DNA of 64,000 nt from Streptomyces sp. NA04227 (GCF_013364195.1 NZ_CP054918.1:6623001-6687000); one strand, 5' to 3'. Counted from the first letter of the stretch, positions 1 through 9,271 are shown. Program-made: numbers and translations. The notes: generated by a model from the sequence alone, not told the origin.

Positions 1-1
1 C

Positions 2-610
2 GGCTCGGGCCTGGAGGCCGAGACCAACCTCGAAGGGGTCTGTGCCGCTCTCGACGTCGCGAAAGTCTCGGTGTTCAGCCCGAATGCCGAGCGCCGTGGG
101 CAGTTCGCGGACCGCATGGCCGAGCGCCTCGGGATCGCGGTCGAGCCGGTGGACGCGGCCGAGAAGGCCGCCTCGGCGCCGGTGGTGGTCGTCGCCACGA
201 ACACGGGGATGGGCACCGGACGGGTGGCCCTGCGCGGTGACTGGCTCAGCCCCGGCGCGACCGTCCTGTCGATCGGATCCACCATGCCCGCCCTGCGCGA
301 GATCGACGTCGAGGTGATCACCCGCGCCGCCCTGGTCGTGAGCGACGCTCCTGCCCAGGCCCGCGGCGAGTCCGGTGACCTGATCGCCGCGGACGAGGCC
401 GGTGTGCTCGACGGCAAGCTGAGGTCGCTCGCGGACCTCGCCACGGGCGGGGCGCCCCGCCAGAGTCAGGAGGACATCGCGGTCTACAAGTCCGTGGGCA
501 CCGCGCTGCAGGATCTCGTCGCCGCCCGCGTGGTGTACGAGAGCGCTCTCGCGGGCGGTGTCGGGAAGTCGATCGATCTGCTGCGCGTCAAGAAGCCGGC
601 CGGATCATGA
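2..610 (+). CDS. Ornithine cyclodeaminase/mu-crystallin family protein (5' end missing)
   Basis: The open frame enters from the left edge and gives 202 residues, so the N-terminal half is outside the window. The first visible residues, GSGLEA, look like the glycine-rich NAD(P)-binding turn of a Rossmann fold. The phrase VYKSVGTALQDL near the C-terminus is typical of this family. Members are NAD(P)-dependent enzymes that cyclise or dehydrogenate amino acids, or reduce cyclic imines; the substrate cannot be told from this fragment. The stop overlaps the ATG of the next gene (SDR), so the two are probably translationally coupled and co-transcribed. The family is fairly sure, the reaction unknown. 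Confidence 0.8.
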   Translation, partial: GSGLEAETNLEGVCAALDVAKVSVFSPNAERRGQFADRMAERLGIAVEPVDAAEKAASAPVVVVATNTGMGTGRVALRGDWLSPGATVLSIGSTMPALREIDVEVITRAALVVSDAPAQARGESGDLIAADEAGVLDGKLRSLADLATGGAPRQSQEDIAVYKSVGTALQDLVAARVVYESALAGGVGKSIDLLRVKKPAGS

Positions 611-1398
611 GCCCCGCCGCACCGGAGCGCAAAGCGGCGTTCGTCACGGGCGCGGGCAGCGGTATCGGGGCAGCGGCCGCCCGGGCGCTCGGCCGGGCAG
701 GCTACGCGGTGGCGGTGTGCGACTTGTCCGCAACCGCCGCGCAGGAGACCGCCGAAGCCTTGCGCGCCTCGGGCGTGAGGACCGCCGTGTATACCGTCGA
801 CGTCACGAACGGGGTGGCCGTCGCGGACGCGGTCCGTGCCGCGGGGGACGAACTCGGTCCCCTGGAGGCTGTCGTGCACGCCGCGGGCATCTTCGACCAG
901 AACCGGCCGTTCGCCGAACTCACCGCCGCCACCTGGGATCTGGTGCTCCGGGTCAACGTCCTGGGGACCGCCAACGTGCTGCGCGCGGTGCTTCCCGCCA
1001 TGACCGAACGCCGCCACGGCAGCGTGATCACGGTGGCCTCCTCGGCGGGGCTCGTCCCGCGCGGTGGCGGCGCCGCGTACATCGCGTCGAAGCACGCCGT
1101 GGTGGGCCTGACCCTGAAGGTGGCCGCCGAGGTCGCCGACCGTGGGGTGCGGGTCAACGCCGTCGCCCCGGGCTGGATCCCGACCCGGCTCTTCGAGACC
1201 AGTGCGGCCGCGCTGCGTGCCGACGCCCCGTCCACGGACGTCCCGGACGAGCCGGTGCCGGTCGGCGGCGTGATCCCGATGCGGCGGCCCGGCACGGCCG
1301 ACGAGGTCGCCGACGGGATCGTCTTCCTGGCCGGTGACAGCTCCCGGTACATCACCGGCACTGTGCTGCCCGTCGACGGCGGCTATCTCGTCGGCTGA
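607..1398 (+). CDS. SDR family NAD(P)-dependent oxidoreductase
   Basis: 263 residues, the usual size of a classical short-chain dehydrogenase. The N-terminal cofactor motif VTGAGSGIG, the mid-domain S...Y-x3-K catalytic set (YIASK, preceded by VASSAG) and the late 'VNAVAPGWIPT' and 'ITGTVLPVDGG' phrases are all present. It would oxidise a secondary alcohol or reduce a ketone; the substrate is not predictable. The ATG overlaps the stop of the upstream cyclodeaminase-family gene (ATGA), and a ferredoxin follows 66 bp later. The context suggests a small catabolic or modification operon with an electron-transfer pair. Confidence 0.9.
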   Translation: MSPAAPERKAAFVTGAGSGIGAAAARALGRAGYAVAVCDLSATAAQETAEALRASGVRTAVYTVDVTNGVAVADAVRAAGDELGPLEAVVHAAGIFDQNRPFAELTAATWDLVLRVNVLGTANVLRAVLPAMTERRHGSVITVASSAGLVPRGGGAAYIASKHAVVGLTLKVAAEVADRGVRVNAVAPGWIPTRLFETSAAALRADAPSTDVPDEPVPVGGVIPMRRPGTADEVADGIVFLAGDSSRYITGTVLPVDGGYLVG

Positions 1399-1464
1399 CC
1401 GGGCCGGTTCCCCTCCCCGTCGCAGCCGGTTGTCCGGCGCATTTCGAAACTCAGAGGTAAAGCC

Positions 1465-1659
1465 ATGAAAGTGATCGCCCATCTCGACAAGTGCCGCGGG
1501 TACGGCAGTTGCATGCTCGAGGCCCCCGCCGTGTTCGACCTGGACGAGGACGAGAACCGTGTCGTCGTACTGAACGGCGAACCGGGGGACGAGCTGCGTG
1601 CCAGGACCGAACGCGCCGTGAGGTCCTGTCCCGCCCGTGCACTCGAGGTGACCGGCTGA
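1465..1659 (+). CDS. [3Fe-4S] ferredoxin
   Basis: A 64-residue acidic ferredoxin of the type that serves actinobacterial cytochromes P450. Cluster ligands are Cys10, Cys16 and Cys55-Pro. The position that would be the second cysteine of a [4Fe-4S] site is Tyr13, so a [3Fe-4S] cluster is expected. A purine-rich RBS (AGAGGTAAAG) precedes the ATG. Its stop overlaps the ATG of the FAD reductase gene, and the two should form a redox chain. No P450 gene is visible here; the partner may lie left of the window or elsewhere in the genome. Confidence 0.93.
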   Translation: MKVIAHLDKCRGYGSCMLEAPAVFDLDEDENRVVVLNGEPGDELRARTERAVRSCPARALEVTG

Positions 1660-2879
1660 TGGCCGGGCCCGAGCACGTGGTGGTGGTTGGTGCCTCGCTC
1701 GGCGGGATGTCCCTCGTGCAGGAGCTGCGCCGGCTCGGTCACGACGGCCGGGTGACGGTGATCGGGGCGGAGAAGGTCCGCGCCCACTACGACCGCACCC
1801 AGCTCTCGAAGGACCTGCTCACCGGCCGCGCCGAACCCGAGTCGCTGTATCTGCTCTCCGAGGCCGAAGTGGCCGCGCTCTCGGCCGACCTGCGCACGGG
1901 GCGCCGGGCCACCGGGCTGCGCGTCGGCACCGGCAGGGCGTGCGTAACCGTCGACGACGGCTCTGCCGTGGAGGCGGACGTCGTGGTGATCGCGACGGGA
2001 TCCTCCGCCCGACGGCCCCCTTTCCCCGCCGACCTGCGGGGTGTCCATGTCCTGCGCACGATGGAGGACGGCCTCGCCCTGCGCGGCGAACTGGCGGCCG
2101 CCGACAGTGTCGTGGTCCTGGGCGCCGGTTTCATCGGCTGCGAGGTCGCGGCCGCCGCTCGCGCGCTCGAACGCAGGGTGACCGTGGTCGACGTACAACC
2201 GGTGCCGATGTACACGGCCCTGGGTCCCGTGCTCGGAGATCACTTCGCCCGCCTGCACCAGGCACACGGCACCAGGTTCGAACTCGGCACCGCTGTCGAC
2301 GGGTTGGTCGGACAGGAGCGCGTCACCGGTGTCCGGCTGGCCGACGGCCGGGTCCTCGACGCGGATCTGGTGGTCGTCGGATTCGGCGGTGTCCCCGAGA
2401 CCGAGTGGCTGCAAGGGTCGGGCGTCGAGGTGGACAACGGAGTGGTCTGCGACGACGCGGGCCGTACCTCAGTCCCCGGGGTCCTCGCCCTCGGCGACGC
2501 CGCCCGGTGGCACTCGACCCGGCACGGCCGCGCCGTACGGTCGGAGCACTGGAACCACGTCAGCCTGCAGGCCACCGTCGTGGCGGAGAACATCGTCGCG
2601 GGAGCCGCCGCGGCCGACGCCCCGTCACGGCTCGACGCGGTGCCCTCCTTCTGGACCGACCAGTTCGGCTCCCGGATGCAGATGGTGGGCGCACCGGCCA
2701 GCGAGGACAGCGTCCACATCGTCGCCGGAACACCGGGCGAGTCCGGTCTGGTCGCGGTCTACACCCGCGACGGCCGCACCACGGCCGCGGTGGCCGTGGA
2801 CGCACCTCGCGCTCTGATACGGCATCAGGCACTCGTCGCGGACGGTGCCCCCTGGCCCGGTGAGCCCGCGGATCGCTGA
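1659..2879 (+). CDS. FAD-dependent ferredoxin reductase
   Basis: 406 residues from an ATG that overlaps the ferredoxin stop (TGATG), so the start is set by context. Two dinucleotide-binding motifs are visible: VVVGASLGGMS at the N-terminus for FAD and VVLGAGFIGCE mid-protein for NAD(P)H. The FAD-contact phrase 'SVPGVLALGDAA' follows. This is the layout of rhodocoxin/putidaredoxin-reductase type enzymes, which pass electrons from NAD(P)H to a small ferredoxin. It is the natural partner of the adjacent ferredoxin. It is the last gene of the rightward operon, and a strong hairpin follows its stop. Confidence 0.92.
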   Translation: MAGPEHVVVVGASLGGMSLVQELRRLGHDGRVTVIGAEKVRAHYDRTQLSKDLLTGRAEPESLYLLSEAEVAALSADLRTGRRATGLRVGTGRACVTVDDGSAVEADVVVIATGSSARRPPFPADLRGVHVLRTMEDGLALRGELAAADSVVVLGAGFIGCEVAAAARALERRVTVVDVQPVPMYTALGPVLGDHFARLHQAHGTRFELGTAVDGLVGQERVTGVRLADGRVLDADLVVVGFGGVPETEWLQGSGVEVDNGVVCDDAGRTSVPGVLALGDAARWHSTRHGRAVRSEHWNHVSLQATVVAENIVAGAAAADAPSRLDAVPSFWTDQFGSRMQMVGAPASEDSVHIVAGTPGESGLVAVYTRDGRTTAAVAVDAPRALIRHQALVADGAPWPGEPADR

Positions 2880-2906
2880 CCGAGTGCTCCTCGTACCGGT
2901 CACCAG

Positions 2907-2942
2907 GGGAGGGCGGGCGCGCCTTTGGTCCTCCGCCCTCCC
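2907..2942. terminator. Bidirectional intrinsic terminator
   Basis: A perfect 10-bp stem (GGGAGGGCGG at 2907-2916, CCGCCCTCCC at 2933-2942) with a 16-nt loop lies between two convergent genes, the ferredoxin reductase and the IclR regulator. No U-tract follows, as is common for Streptomyces terminators. Confidence 0.65.
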
Positions 2943-2988
2943 GGACGCGGCACACAGCGGGGTCCCTCGCATCGGCTCCCGGCGGCGC

Positions 2989-3792
2989 CTACCGAGGGCC
3001 GATCTGCCCCCGCCACCCGAGCATCTGGGACAGCGACCTGGCCAGCCCGAGCACGACCTCCCGGACCTCCGCGGGGTCGTGCCGGCCCTCCCGTCCGTCG
3101 ACCACGACGGAAGCCGAAGCCACCACGGCGCCCTCGGCGTCGCGCACGGGCGCGGCGATCGCGGCCGTCGGCGACGTGAGGTCGTGTTCGGTGGCCACGA
3201 GACCGGCGCTCCGTGTCTGTTCGAGGACGGTGCGCAGCGCGTCGGCGTCCTCGATGGCGCTCTCGCCCTCAACGGTCGTGAAGTGGCCCAGATAGGCGTC
3301 GATGAAGTCGTCCGGGGCGAAGGCCAGCAGCACGAGCCCCCTGGCGCCCACATGCAGGGGGTACGGGCGATAGGTGTTGGCGTAGGAGAGGCTCGGAATC
3401 GGAGTGCGCGGCTCGACGCTGGCGATCGCGATGGACGCGTAGGCGTCACGCTCGGCGAGCTGCACAAACCCGCTCACCCGGTCGGAGGCGGTCCGCATCA
3501 GCGGCTCACCCGTATGGAAAAGGGGGTGTTCACTCAGATATGAGGATCCGATGGCGAACAGGCGACGGCCGACGTAATGCAGCCCCGTCGCCTCGTCCCG
3601 GCGCACGAATCCGTGCTCGCGGAGATAGGCCAGCGTCCGGTGAGCGGTCGCCCATTTCGTGGAGGTACGTTCGGCGAGTTCCTTCGCCCGCATCGGCTTC
3701 TCGGCCAGATATTCGAGCATCTGCATGGCCCGATGCATGCTTTGCATCGAGCTCGACGTGGATGCGCGAGCCGAGTCACCGCTTTCGAACAT
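2989..3792 (-). CDS. IclR family transcriptional regulator
   Basis: 267 residues. The N-terminal 70 or so form the winged helix (RAMQMLEYLAEKP, then KELAERT and HRTLAYLREHGFV). The C-terminal effector domain has the family's 'LPLHVGARG-LVLLAF' type segment (here YPLHVGARGLVLLAF) and a late 'IAAPVRDAEGAVVASAS' strand. IclR proteins are usually repressors released by a small aromatic or organic acid ligand. It is convergent with the SDR/ferredoxin operon and divergent from the PP2C phosphatase gene. Whether it controls the operon is inference from position only. Confidence 0.93.
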   Translation of the reverse strand: MFESGDSARASTSSSMQSMHRAMQMLEYLAEKPMRAKELAERTSTKWATAHRTLAYLREHGFVRRDEATGLHYVGRRLFAIGSSYLSEHPLFHTGEPLMRTASDRVSGFVQLAERDAYASIAIASVEPRTPIPSLSYANTYRPYPLHVGARGLVLLAFAPDDFIDAYLGHFTTVEGESAIEDADALRTVLEQTRSAGLVATEHDLTSPTAAIAAPVRDAEGAVVASASVVVDGREGRHDPAEVREVVLGLARSLSQMLGWRGQIGPR

Positions 3793-3964
3793 CCCCGGAA
3801 TTTACCACGGCCGGTATCACGGTTGATCATCGGATCTCCGTACGAGGAACGCCTTCCGCCGGGCCGCCGTCGCACCGCTCGACACCTGCTCACGGGCCCG
3901 ACATCTCCCGGTGCCCTTTTCGTGCGCTCCGCGCCGATCACACCGGAAAAAGTAGAGTTGCCCT

Positions 3965-6880
3965 ATGAACAAGCGGCTGGCCCTGCTCGCCACCGTCGAC
4001 CCGGACGTCACGGAGAGCGAGGCGTTCCGGCTGGCACTCCAGCAGGCGGTGACCGAGCTGGGCGGCTGGGGCGGGACCGTGCATCTGCGGGGCCACAGGA
4101 CCGCGCTGCGGCTGGTCTCGACGACCGGGCTCCCGGCGGAGGTCACCAGGCCCTGGGAGATCATCGATCCGGAGGGACCGGCCGCCCCGGCCCGCGCCGT
4201 ACGTCGCGGCACCGGCGTGTGGGTGCCCGCCGGATCCGCCGAACCCTGGCCCGGTACGGGACTGGCCGCCGTACCGCTGCTGAGCGGCGGACAGGCGGTC
4301 GGCGCCCTCACCGTACTGACCGGCGAGGGCGCCGAGCCCACCCCCGAGCACTGGGACTTCCTGCGGGCCACCGCCACCTGGGCGCAGGAGCGGATGACCG
4401 GGGCCCCGCCGCCCGCCGGGCCCCGACCCGCGGGTCCCCGCGGCAGTCGGCTGAGGGAAGCCCTCAACGAGGTCAGGGTCGGTGCCTGGGAATGGGACAT
4501 CCGCACCCGCGAGCTGTCTCTGGACGAAGCCGCCGCCGCCCTGTTCGGATTCGAGACCCCGAGCACCGTCCCGCCGGTCGAGAGCTGGCTGAGGGTCGTC
4601 CACCCCGACGACCTGCCCTCGACCCTGGCGGTCCTGGAGAAGGCCATCACGGACGGCAGCCTCTACGAGGTCGAGTACCGGGCCAGGCGTCCGGACGGCG
4701 GCTACGGCTGGACGCGGTCACGCGCCAAAGTGGTGCCCGACCGCAGCGGCGAACCGGTCCGCATGGTCGGCACGGTCTGGGACACCACGGAGTCCCGTTC
4801 CGTCCGGGACACGCTCAGCCGCGCCCTGCGGCACATGAGCGACGGCTTTCTGGCAGTGGACGACGACTGGCAGATCGTCTTCGTCAACCGGGAGGCCGAA
4901 CGCACCCTCGGCTCCCCGGAGGAGGAACTGACCGGCCGCACCCTGTGGGAACTGCGCGCCGTGCGGCGCGTACCGGACCTGGAGAGACGCTGCCGGGAAG
5001 CCGTGGCCGACTGCGCCCCGGCCGGCTTCGACATCCTGCTGCCCGACACCGGACGCTGGTACCACCTGCGGCTGGTCCCCGTACCCGACGGCACGACTGT
5101 CTATCTCACCGACGTCACGGAGCAGCGGCAGCGCGAGGCCGAGCAGCAGGCGGCGGAGCGGGCCGTGGCCGAACGAGCCGCCCGTATCGCCGAGTTGACA
5201 ACGGCTCTCGCCGAGGCGACCACCTCGCGCGACGTGGTGGACGCGGTGGCGCGCCGGGTGCTGCCGCCGTTCGGCGCCGCGGGCCTGATCGTGCAGACCG
5301 TTGAGGGCGACCGGGTCCACAACCTCGGTGCCGTCGGCCACTCACAGGAATTCCTGGACCGGCTGGACGGCCGTCCGGTCGCGCCCGGCACACCCACGGC
5401 GGACGCGATTCTCGCGGACACCCCCGTATTTCTCTCCTCACCCGAGGAGTTCGTGGCCCGGTACCCCGACATGGCCCGTTACCCCGACGTGGCCGGCCGG
5501 CCCGGCGAGCGGGGCGGACAGGCGTGGGCCTTCCTGCCGCTGACCGCCTCGGGCCGCCCGTTCGGCATGTGTGTGATCGGTTTCGACGGGCCTCGCCGAC
5601 TGTCGGGTGAGGAGCGGACCCTGCTCACCGCGATCAGCGGCCTGGTCGCACAGGCCCTGGAGCGGGCCCGGCTGTACGACGCCGAGCACACCCGCGCCCA
5701 GGAACTGCAACGAGGCCTGCTCCCACGCGAGTTGCCCGTGCTGCCCGCCTGCACCGCCGCCGCGCGCTACCTCCCCGCCGGGCGGGGCATGGAGGTCGGC
5801 GGGGACTGGTACGACGTCATCCCGTTGTCCGCGGGGCGCGTCGCGCTCGTCATCGGCGACGTGATGGGCCACGGACTGTCCGAGGCGGCGACCATGGGAC
5901 GTCTGCGCACCGCCGTCCGCACCCTCGCCGACCTCGAACTGCCCCCGGACGAGATCATGGCCCACCTGAACGACGTCGTCGGCGGCCTCGGCGAGGACTC
6001 GTTCGCCACCTGCCTGTACGCGCTCTACGACCCCACCAGCCGGTCCTGCTCGTTCACCAGCGCCGGGCATCCGCCGCCGGCGGTCCTCCACCCGGACGGC
6101 AGCCTGCGGTTCCTGCCCAACACCCCGAACCCGCCGCTGGGCGCCGCGGACCCGCCGTTCGAAACGGCGGAACTGCCACTGCCCGACGAGAGCCTGCTCG
6201 TCTTTTACACCGACGGCCTGGTCGAGTCCGCCCGGCGCGACATCGACGCCGGCCTGGCCGAACTCGGCAGCCTCCTGCGGACGTCCGGCGCGGAACAGGC
6301 CCAGAACCTGGACCCGCTCTGCGACACCCTCACCACGGGACTGCTTCCCGCCGGGCAGCACGCCACGGAGGACGATGCCGCCCTCCTCGTCGTCCGCGTA
6401 CACGCGCTGCCCGCCGAAGAGATGGCCTCCTGGTCGCTTCCCGCCGAGCCGCAGGCAGCGGGCCAGGCCCGCCGACACGTCCGCGAGCAGCTTGCCGCCT
6501 GGGATCTGGACGACCTGGTGATGACCACGGAGCTGTTGGCCAGCGAACTGATCGGCAACGTCCTGCGCCACGCGAAGGGCGCCCCACGACTGCGGCTGCT
6601 GCGCAGTGGCGGCCTGGTCTGCGAGGTGTACGACAGCAGCGTGACCATGCCCCACATCCGCCGCGCGGCGGACACCGACGAGGGCGGCCGCGGATTGCAA
6701 CTCGTCGCCGCACTGTCCCGCAAATGGGGCACCCGCTACACCGGCAACGGCAAGTGCATCTGGACCGAGCAGGCGCTGCCGGGTACGGCTGACGGCGGGT
6801 CGGGGGTGGATCAACTCGCTGCGGGGGCATGGGAGTTCGATGGGGACCTTGACTCTTTGCCGTTTGGGGACGAGGGCTGA
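3965..6880 (+). CDS. SpoIIE-type PP2C phosphatase with GAF/PAS sensors and a HATPase (anti-sigma kinase-like) domain
   Basis: 971 residues, soluble. In order: a GAF-like region (about 10-150), a PAS domain (about 160-280, ending MVGTVWDTTES), a second PAS (about 290-395, starting LRHMSDGFLAVDDDW), a short coiled segment rich in Ala/Glu, and a GAF domain (about 415-585). These lead to the SpoIIE/PP2C phosphatase (about 605-815) with the metal-binding Asp motifs GGDWYDV, GDVMGHG and FYTDGL and a final EDDAALLV, then a C-terminal HATPase like RsbW (about 825-940; TELLASELIGNVLRHA, DEGGRGLQLV). Proteins of this build dephosphorylate anti-anti-sigma factors and can act as switch kinases. The ligands sensed are unknown. 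A purine-rich stretch just before the ATG supports the start. Confidence 0.92.
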   Translation: MNKRLALLATVDPDVTESEAFRLALQQAVTELGGWGGTVHLRGHRTALRLVSTTGLPAEVTRPWEIIDPEGPAAPARAVRRGTGVWVPAGSAEPWPGTGLAAVPLLSGGQAVGALTVLTGEGAEPTPEHWDFLRATATWAQERMTGAPPPAGPRPAGPRGSRLREALNEVRVGAWEWDIRTRELSLDEAAAALFGFETPSTVPPVESWLRVVHPDDLPSTLAVLEKAITDGSLYEVEYRARRPDGGYGWTRSRAKVVPDRSGEPVRMVGTVWDTTESRSVRDTLSRALRHMSDGFLAVDDDWQIVFVNREAERTLGSPEEELTGRTLWELRAVRRVPDLERRCREAVADCAPAGFDILLPDTGRWYHLRLVPVPDGTTVYLTDVTEQRQREAEQQAAERAVAERAARIAELTTALAEATTSRDVVDAVARRVLPPFGAAGLIVQTVEGDRVHNLGAVGHSQEFLDRLDGRPVAPGTPTADAILADTPVFLSSPEEFVARYPDMARYPDVAGRPGERGGQAWAFLPLTASGRPFGMCVIGFDGPRRLSGEERTLLTAISGLVAQALERARLYDAEHTRAQELQRGLLPRELPVLPACTAAARYLPAGRGMEVGGDWYDVIPLSAGRVALVIGDVMGHGLSEAATMGRLRTAVRTLADLELPPDEIMAHLNDVVGGLGEDSFATCLYALYDPTSRSCSFTSAGHPPPAVLHPDGSLRFLPNTPNPPLGAADPPFETAELPLPDESLLVFYTDGLVESARRDIDAGLAELGSLLRTSGAEQAQNLDPLCDTLTTGLLPAGQHATEDDAALLVVRVHALPAEEMASWSLPAEPQAAGQARRHVREQLAAWDLDDLVMTTELLASELIGNVLRHAKGAPRLRLLRSGGLVCEVYDSSVTMPHIRRAADTDEGGRGLQLVAALSRKWGTRYTGNGKCIWTEQALPGTADGGSGVDQLAAGAWEFDGDLDSLPFGDEG

Positions 6881-7068
6881 AGGGCAGGGCGGCGCCGGAG
6901 CTGCCGGCGGTCATGTGTATCCGTTGCGCACTGGACGCCCGCGCGCGGAGTGCTGACCCGCGCACCACAAGGCGGTTTGCCGCGACCGCGTTGTTGGGCA
7001 GTGTTGCCGCGCGCAGCCCGTCCATCCGATGTCGTGGGGCGCGGTCGGAAACAGGAAGGCGCTGATTC

Positions 7069-7770
7069 ATGGCTGCCCACCGGTCCGCGGTGCTGCCCCC
7101 GTCGCTGCGCGCGTGGCTCGGGCCGGTCGCGGTCCTCGCCGCGCTGGTGGTCGTCGTGTTCGGGGTCCTGTACGCCGGGCACAGCCGGCCCGGCAGGGTG
7201 GACGTGTGGATCCAGTCGGCGGTGGGCGATGTGCGGTCGCCGTGGCGGGATATCGCTCTGGCCACGGACTTCTGGGGGGAGCCCGTCGGGGCGGCGGCGC
7301 TGGTCGTGGGCGCCGTGACGGGGTGCCTGCTGTTGCGGCGTCCTCGCGCGGCGGTGCTCGTCGTTGTCGGCGCCGGTATGGCCGTGGGGACGACGAGGCT
7401 GCTCAAGCCCCTGGTGGGACGGACCATCCATGGCGGGAACCTGTCCTACCCGAGCGGGCACACCGCCTTCTTCACGGCGCTGGCGTTTGTGGTGGCCCTG
7501 CTCGCGGCCGATCGCCTCGGCCTGGGCAGGGCGGTCGGCACCTCAGTTGTGCTCGCCGCGGCGCTGGTTGCCGGCGCCGCCATGGGCTGGGCGCAGGTCG
7601 CCCTGGGCGCGCACTACCCGACCGACGTCCTCGGCGGCTGGTGCACCGCGCTGGCGGTGACACCGGCGGCGGCGTGGCTGGTCGACCGCACAGCTGACCG
7701 GATGGCCGACCGGACAGCCGACCGGCGGGACGATCGGGTGGCCGACGCCGTTCGGCGGGAGCGCCACTGA
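7069..7770 (+). CDS. PAP2-family membrane phosphatase
   Basis: 233 residues with several hydrophobic spans (about 17-38, 78-110, 125-150, 160-180 and 195-215). The phosphatase signature is present in order: K-x6-R-like KPLVGRTIHGG, the central PSGH, and the distal H in GAHYPTDVLGGW. Family members remove phosphate from phosphatidate or from undecaprenyl diphosphate outside the membrane. Position beside a polysaccharide operon makes a lipid-carrier recycling role attractive, but it is transcribed in the opposite direction. The RBS AGGAAGG at about 7053 fixes the ATG. The C-terminal tail is a short repeat of TADR-like units. Confidence 0.88.
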   Translation: MAAHRSAVLPPSLRAWLGPVAVLAALVVVVFGVLYAGHSRPGRVDVWIQSAVGDVRSPWRDIALATDFWGEPVGAAALVVGAVTGCLLLRRPRAAVLVVVGAGMAVGTTRLLKPLVGRTIHGGNLSYPSGHTAFFTALAFVVALLAADRLGLGRAVGTSVVLAAALVAGAAMGWAQVALGAHYPTDVLGGWCTALAVTPAAAWLVDRTADRMADRTADRRDDRVADAVRRERH

Positions 7771-7863
7771 CGTCACATCAGGTCACGTCACATCAGGTCA
7801 CGCCGCGTCACGTCACGTCGGATCGCTTCACGCCGCATCACGTCCCGATCGGACCACTTCGCC
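7771..7863. repeat. Direct-repeat-rich convergent intergenic spacer
   Basis: The gap between the PAP2 gene and the convergent aminotransferase gene starts with two perfect 15-bp tandem copies (CGTCACATCAGGTCA at 7771-7785 and 7786-7800). Degenerate CGTCAC/CGCATCACG units continue to about 7858. No clear hairpin is seen. Confidence 0.75.
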
Positions 7864-9264
7864 TCACGCCGAGCGGCGGAATACCGGCTTCACCGGTCGC
7901 CCGCCCAGCCAGGGCGTGGGGTCGGCGGCCTCAAGTGCCTTCCGGTACACCGCACATGCCTGGGCCACTACGTCGACGGTGCGGTCGATGTCGGCGTCGT
8001 CGAGTGCGCTGCTCACCACGAACGACGGGGCGAGCACTCCGCCCGCGAGGAGTCGGCGCAGGAACAGGGTGCGGTACTGCTGCGACGGCTGACGGTTCTC
8101 GTCGAGGGTGGCGAAGACCAGGTTGCTGGCGCGGCCCCGGAGGACGAGGTGGTCGCCGACGCCCATGCCGGCCGCCACGTCGCGCACACCGGCGGCCAAC
8201 CTTTCGCCGAGGGCGTGCAGCCGCGCGGTGATGCCCTCCTCGACGTAGGTGGTCTGCACGGCCATGGCGGCTGCCAGGGCGTGCGTTTCCGCGCCGTGTG
8301 TGGTGGACAGCAGGAACACCCGGTCCCCGGAGTGACGCAGCCCGCCCCGCTCCATCAGTTCGCGGCGCCCGGCCAGCGCGGAGACGGCGAATCCGTTGCC
8401 CAGCGCCTTGCCGAACGTGGAGAGGTCGGGGACGACGCCGTACAGGCCCTGGGCGCCCGCCTCGGACCAGCGGAAGCCGGTGATCATCTCGTCGAAGATC
8501 AGTACGCAGCCGTGCCGGTCTGCCAGTTCGCGCAGTCCGGCGAGGTAGCCAGGCGTGGGGTCCTCCCTGCACACGGGGGTCCCTGCGCCCGAACGGAGTG
8601 GGGAGTGGGGGAGGAGTTGAGAGCCAGGGGCAGGGGTGGTGTGGGTGGTGGGTTCCAGGATCAGACAGGCGATCTCGCCCTGGTAGCGGGTGAGCAGTTC
8701 CTCCGTGGCGGCCAGGTCCCCGTAAGGGAACGTCACGGTGAGCTCGTTGGTCGCCGCCGGAACCCCGGCGGACATCGGCGTGGTGCCGATGAACCAGTCG
8801 TCGACGGAGAAGAACGGATGGTCGGCGCAGACGGCCACTCGCGGGCGCCCGGTGGCGGCGCGGGCGAGGCGCACCGCGGCGGTGGTGGTGTCGGAGCCGT
8901 TCTTCGCGAACTTCACCATCTCGGCGGTCGGCACGGTGGCGAGGAAGCGCTCCGCGGCCTCGACCTCCACGATGGACGGCCGGACGAAGTTGCTGCCGCG
9001 GTCTAGTTCCCGGCGTACCGCCTCGATTACGCGTGGGTGGGCGTGGCCGAGGCTGACCGACCGCAGGCCGGAGCCGTACTCGAGGTAGCGGTTGCCGTCG
9101 ATGTCCCACACATGGGCACCACGGCCGTGGCTGATGACCGGGGCCAGGTTCTCGGGGTACTGGTCGTCGCCCTTGGCGTAGGTGTGCGCGCCACCGGGGA
9201 CCAGCGCGTGCAGCCGCTCGGTGGCCTGCCGCGACCGAGGCAGGGCGAACTCTTCGTTGTCCAC
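7864..9264 (-). CDS. Class III PLP aminotransferase, glutamate-1-semialdehyde aminomutase-like
   Basis: 466 residues from a GTG start 7 bp after the stop of the RfbC-like gene. Motifs: GLRSVSLGHAHP near the N-terminus, FAKNGSDTTTAAVRLARA for phosphate contact, LIFDEMITGFR with the PLP-binding Asp, and STFGKALGNGF with the Schiff-base Lys. It is close to HemL-like enzymes found in sugar clusters and is unlikely to be the housekeeping tetrapyrrole enzyme. It probably transfers an amino group to a keto-sugar or a substituent made by its neighbours. A 23-residue Pro/Ser-rich insert (encoded by 8554-8622) interrupts the region between the cofactor strands, just before PGYLAGLREL. It is the last gene of the 21-gene operon. 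Confidence 0.88.
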   Translation of the reverse strand: MDNEEFALPRSRQATERLHALVPGGAHTYAKGDDQYPENLAPVISHGRGAHVWDIDGNRYLEYGSGLRSVSLGHAHPRVIEAVRRELDRGSNFVRPSIVEVEAAERFLATVPTAEMVKFAKNGSDTTTAAVRLARAATGRPRVAVCADHPFFSVDDWFIGTTPMSAGVPAATNELTVTFPYGDLAATEELLTRYQGEIACLILEPTTHTTPAPGSQLLPHSPLRSGAGTPVCREDPTPGYLAGLRELADRHGCVLIFDEMITGFRWSEAGAQGLYGVVPDLSTFGKALGNGFAVSALAGRRELMERGGLRHSGDRVFLLSTTHGAETHALAAAMAVQTTYVEEGITARLHALGERLAAGVRDVAAGMGVGDHLVLRGRASNLVFATLDENRQPSQQYRTLFLRRLLAGGVLAPSFVVSSALDDADIDRTVDVVAQACAVYRKALEAADPTPWLGGRPVKPVFRRSA

Positions 9265-9271
9265 GCCGACT

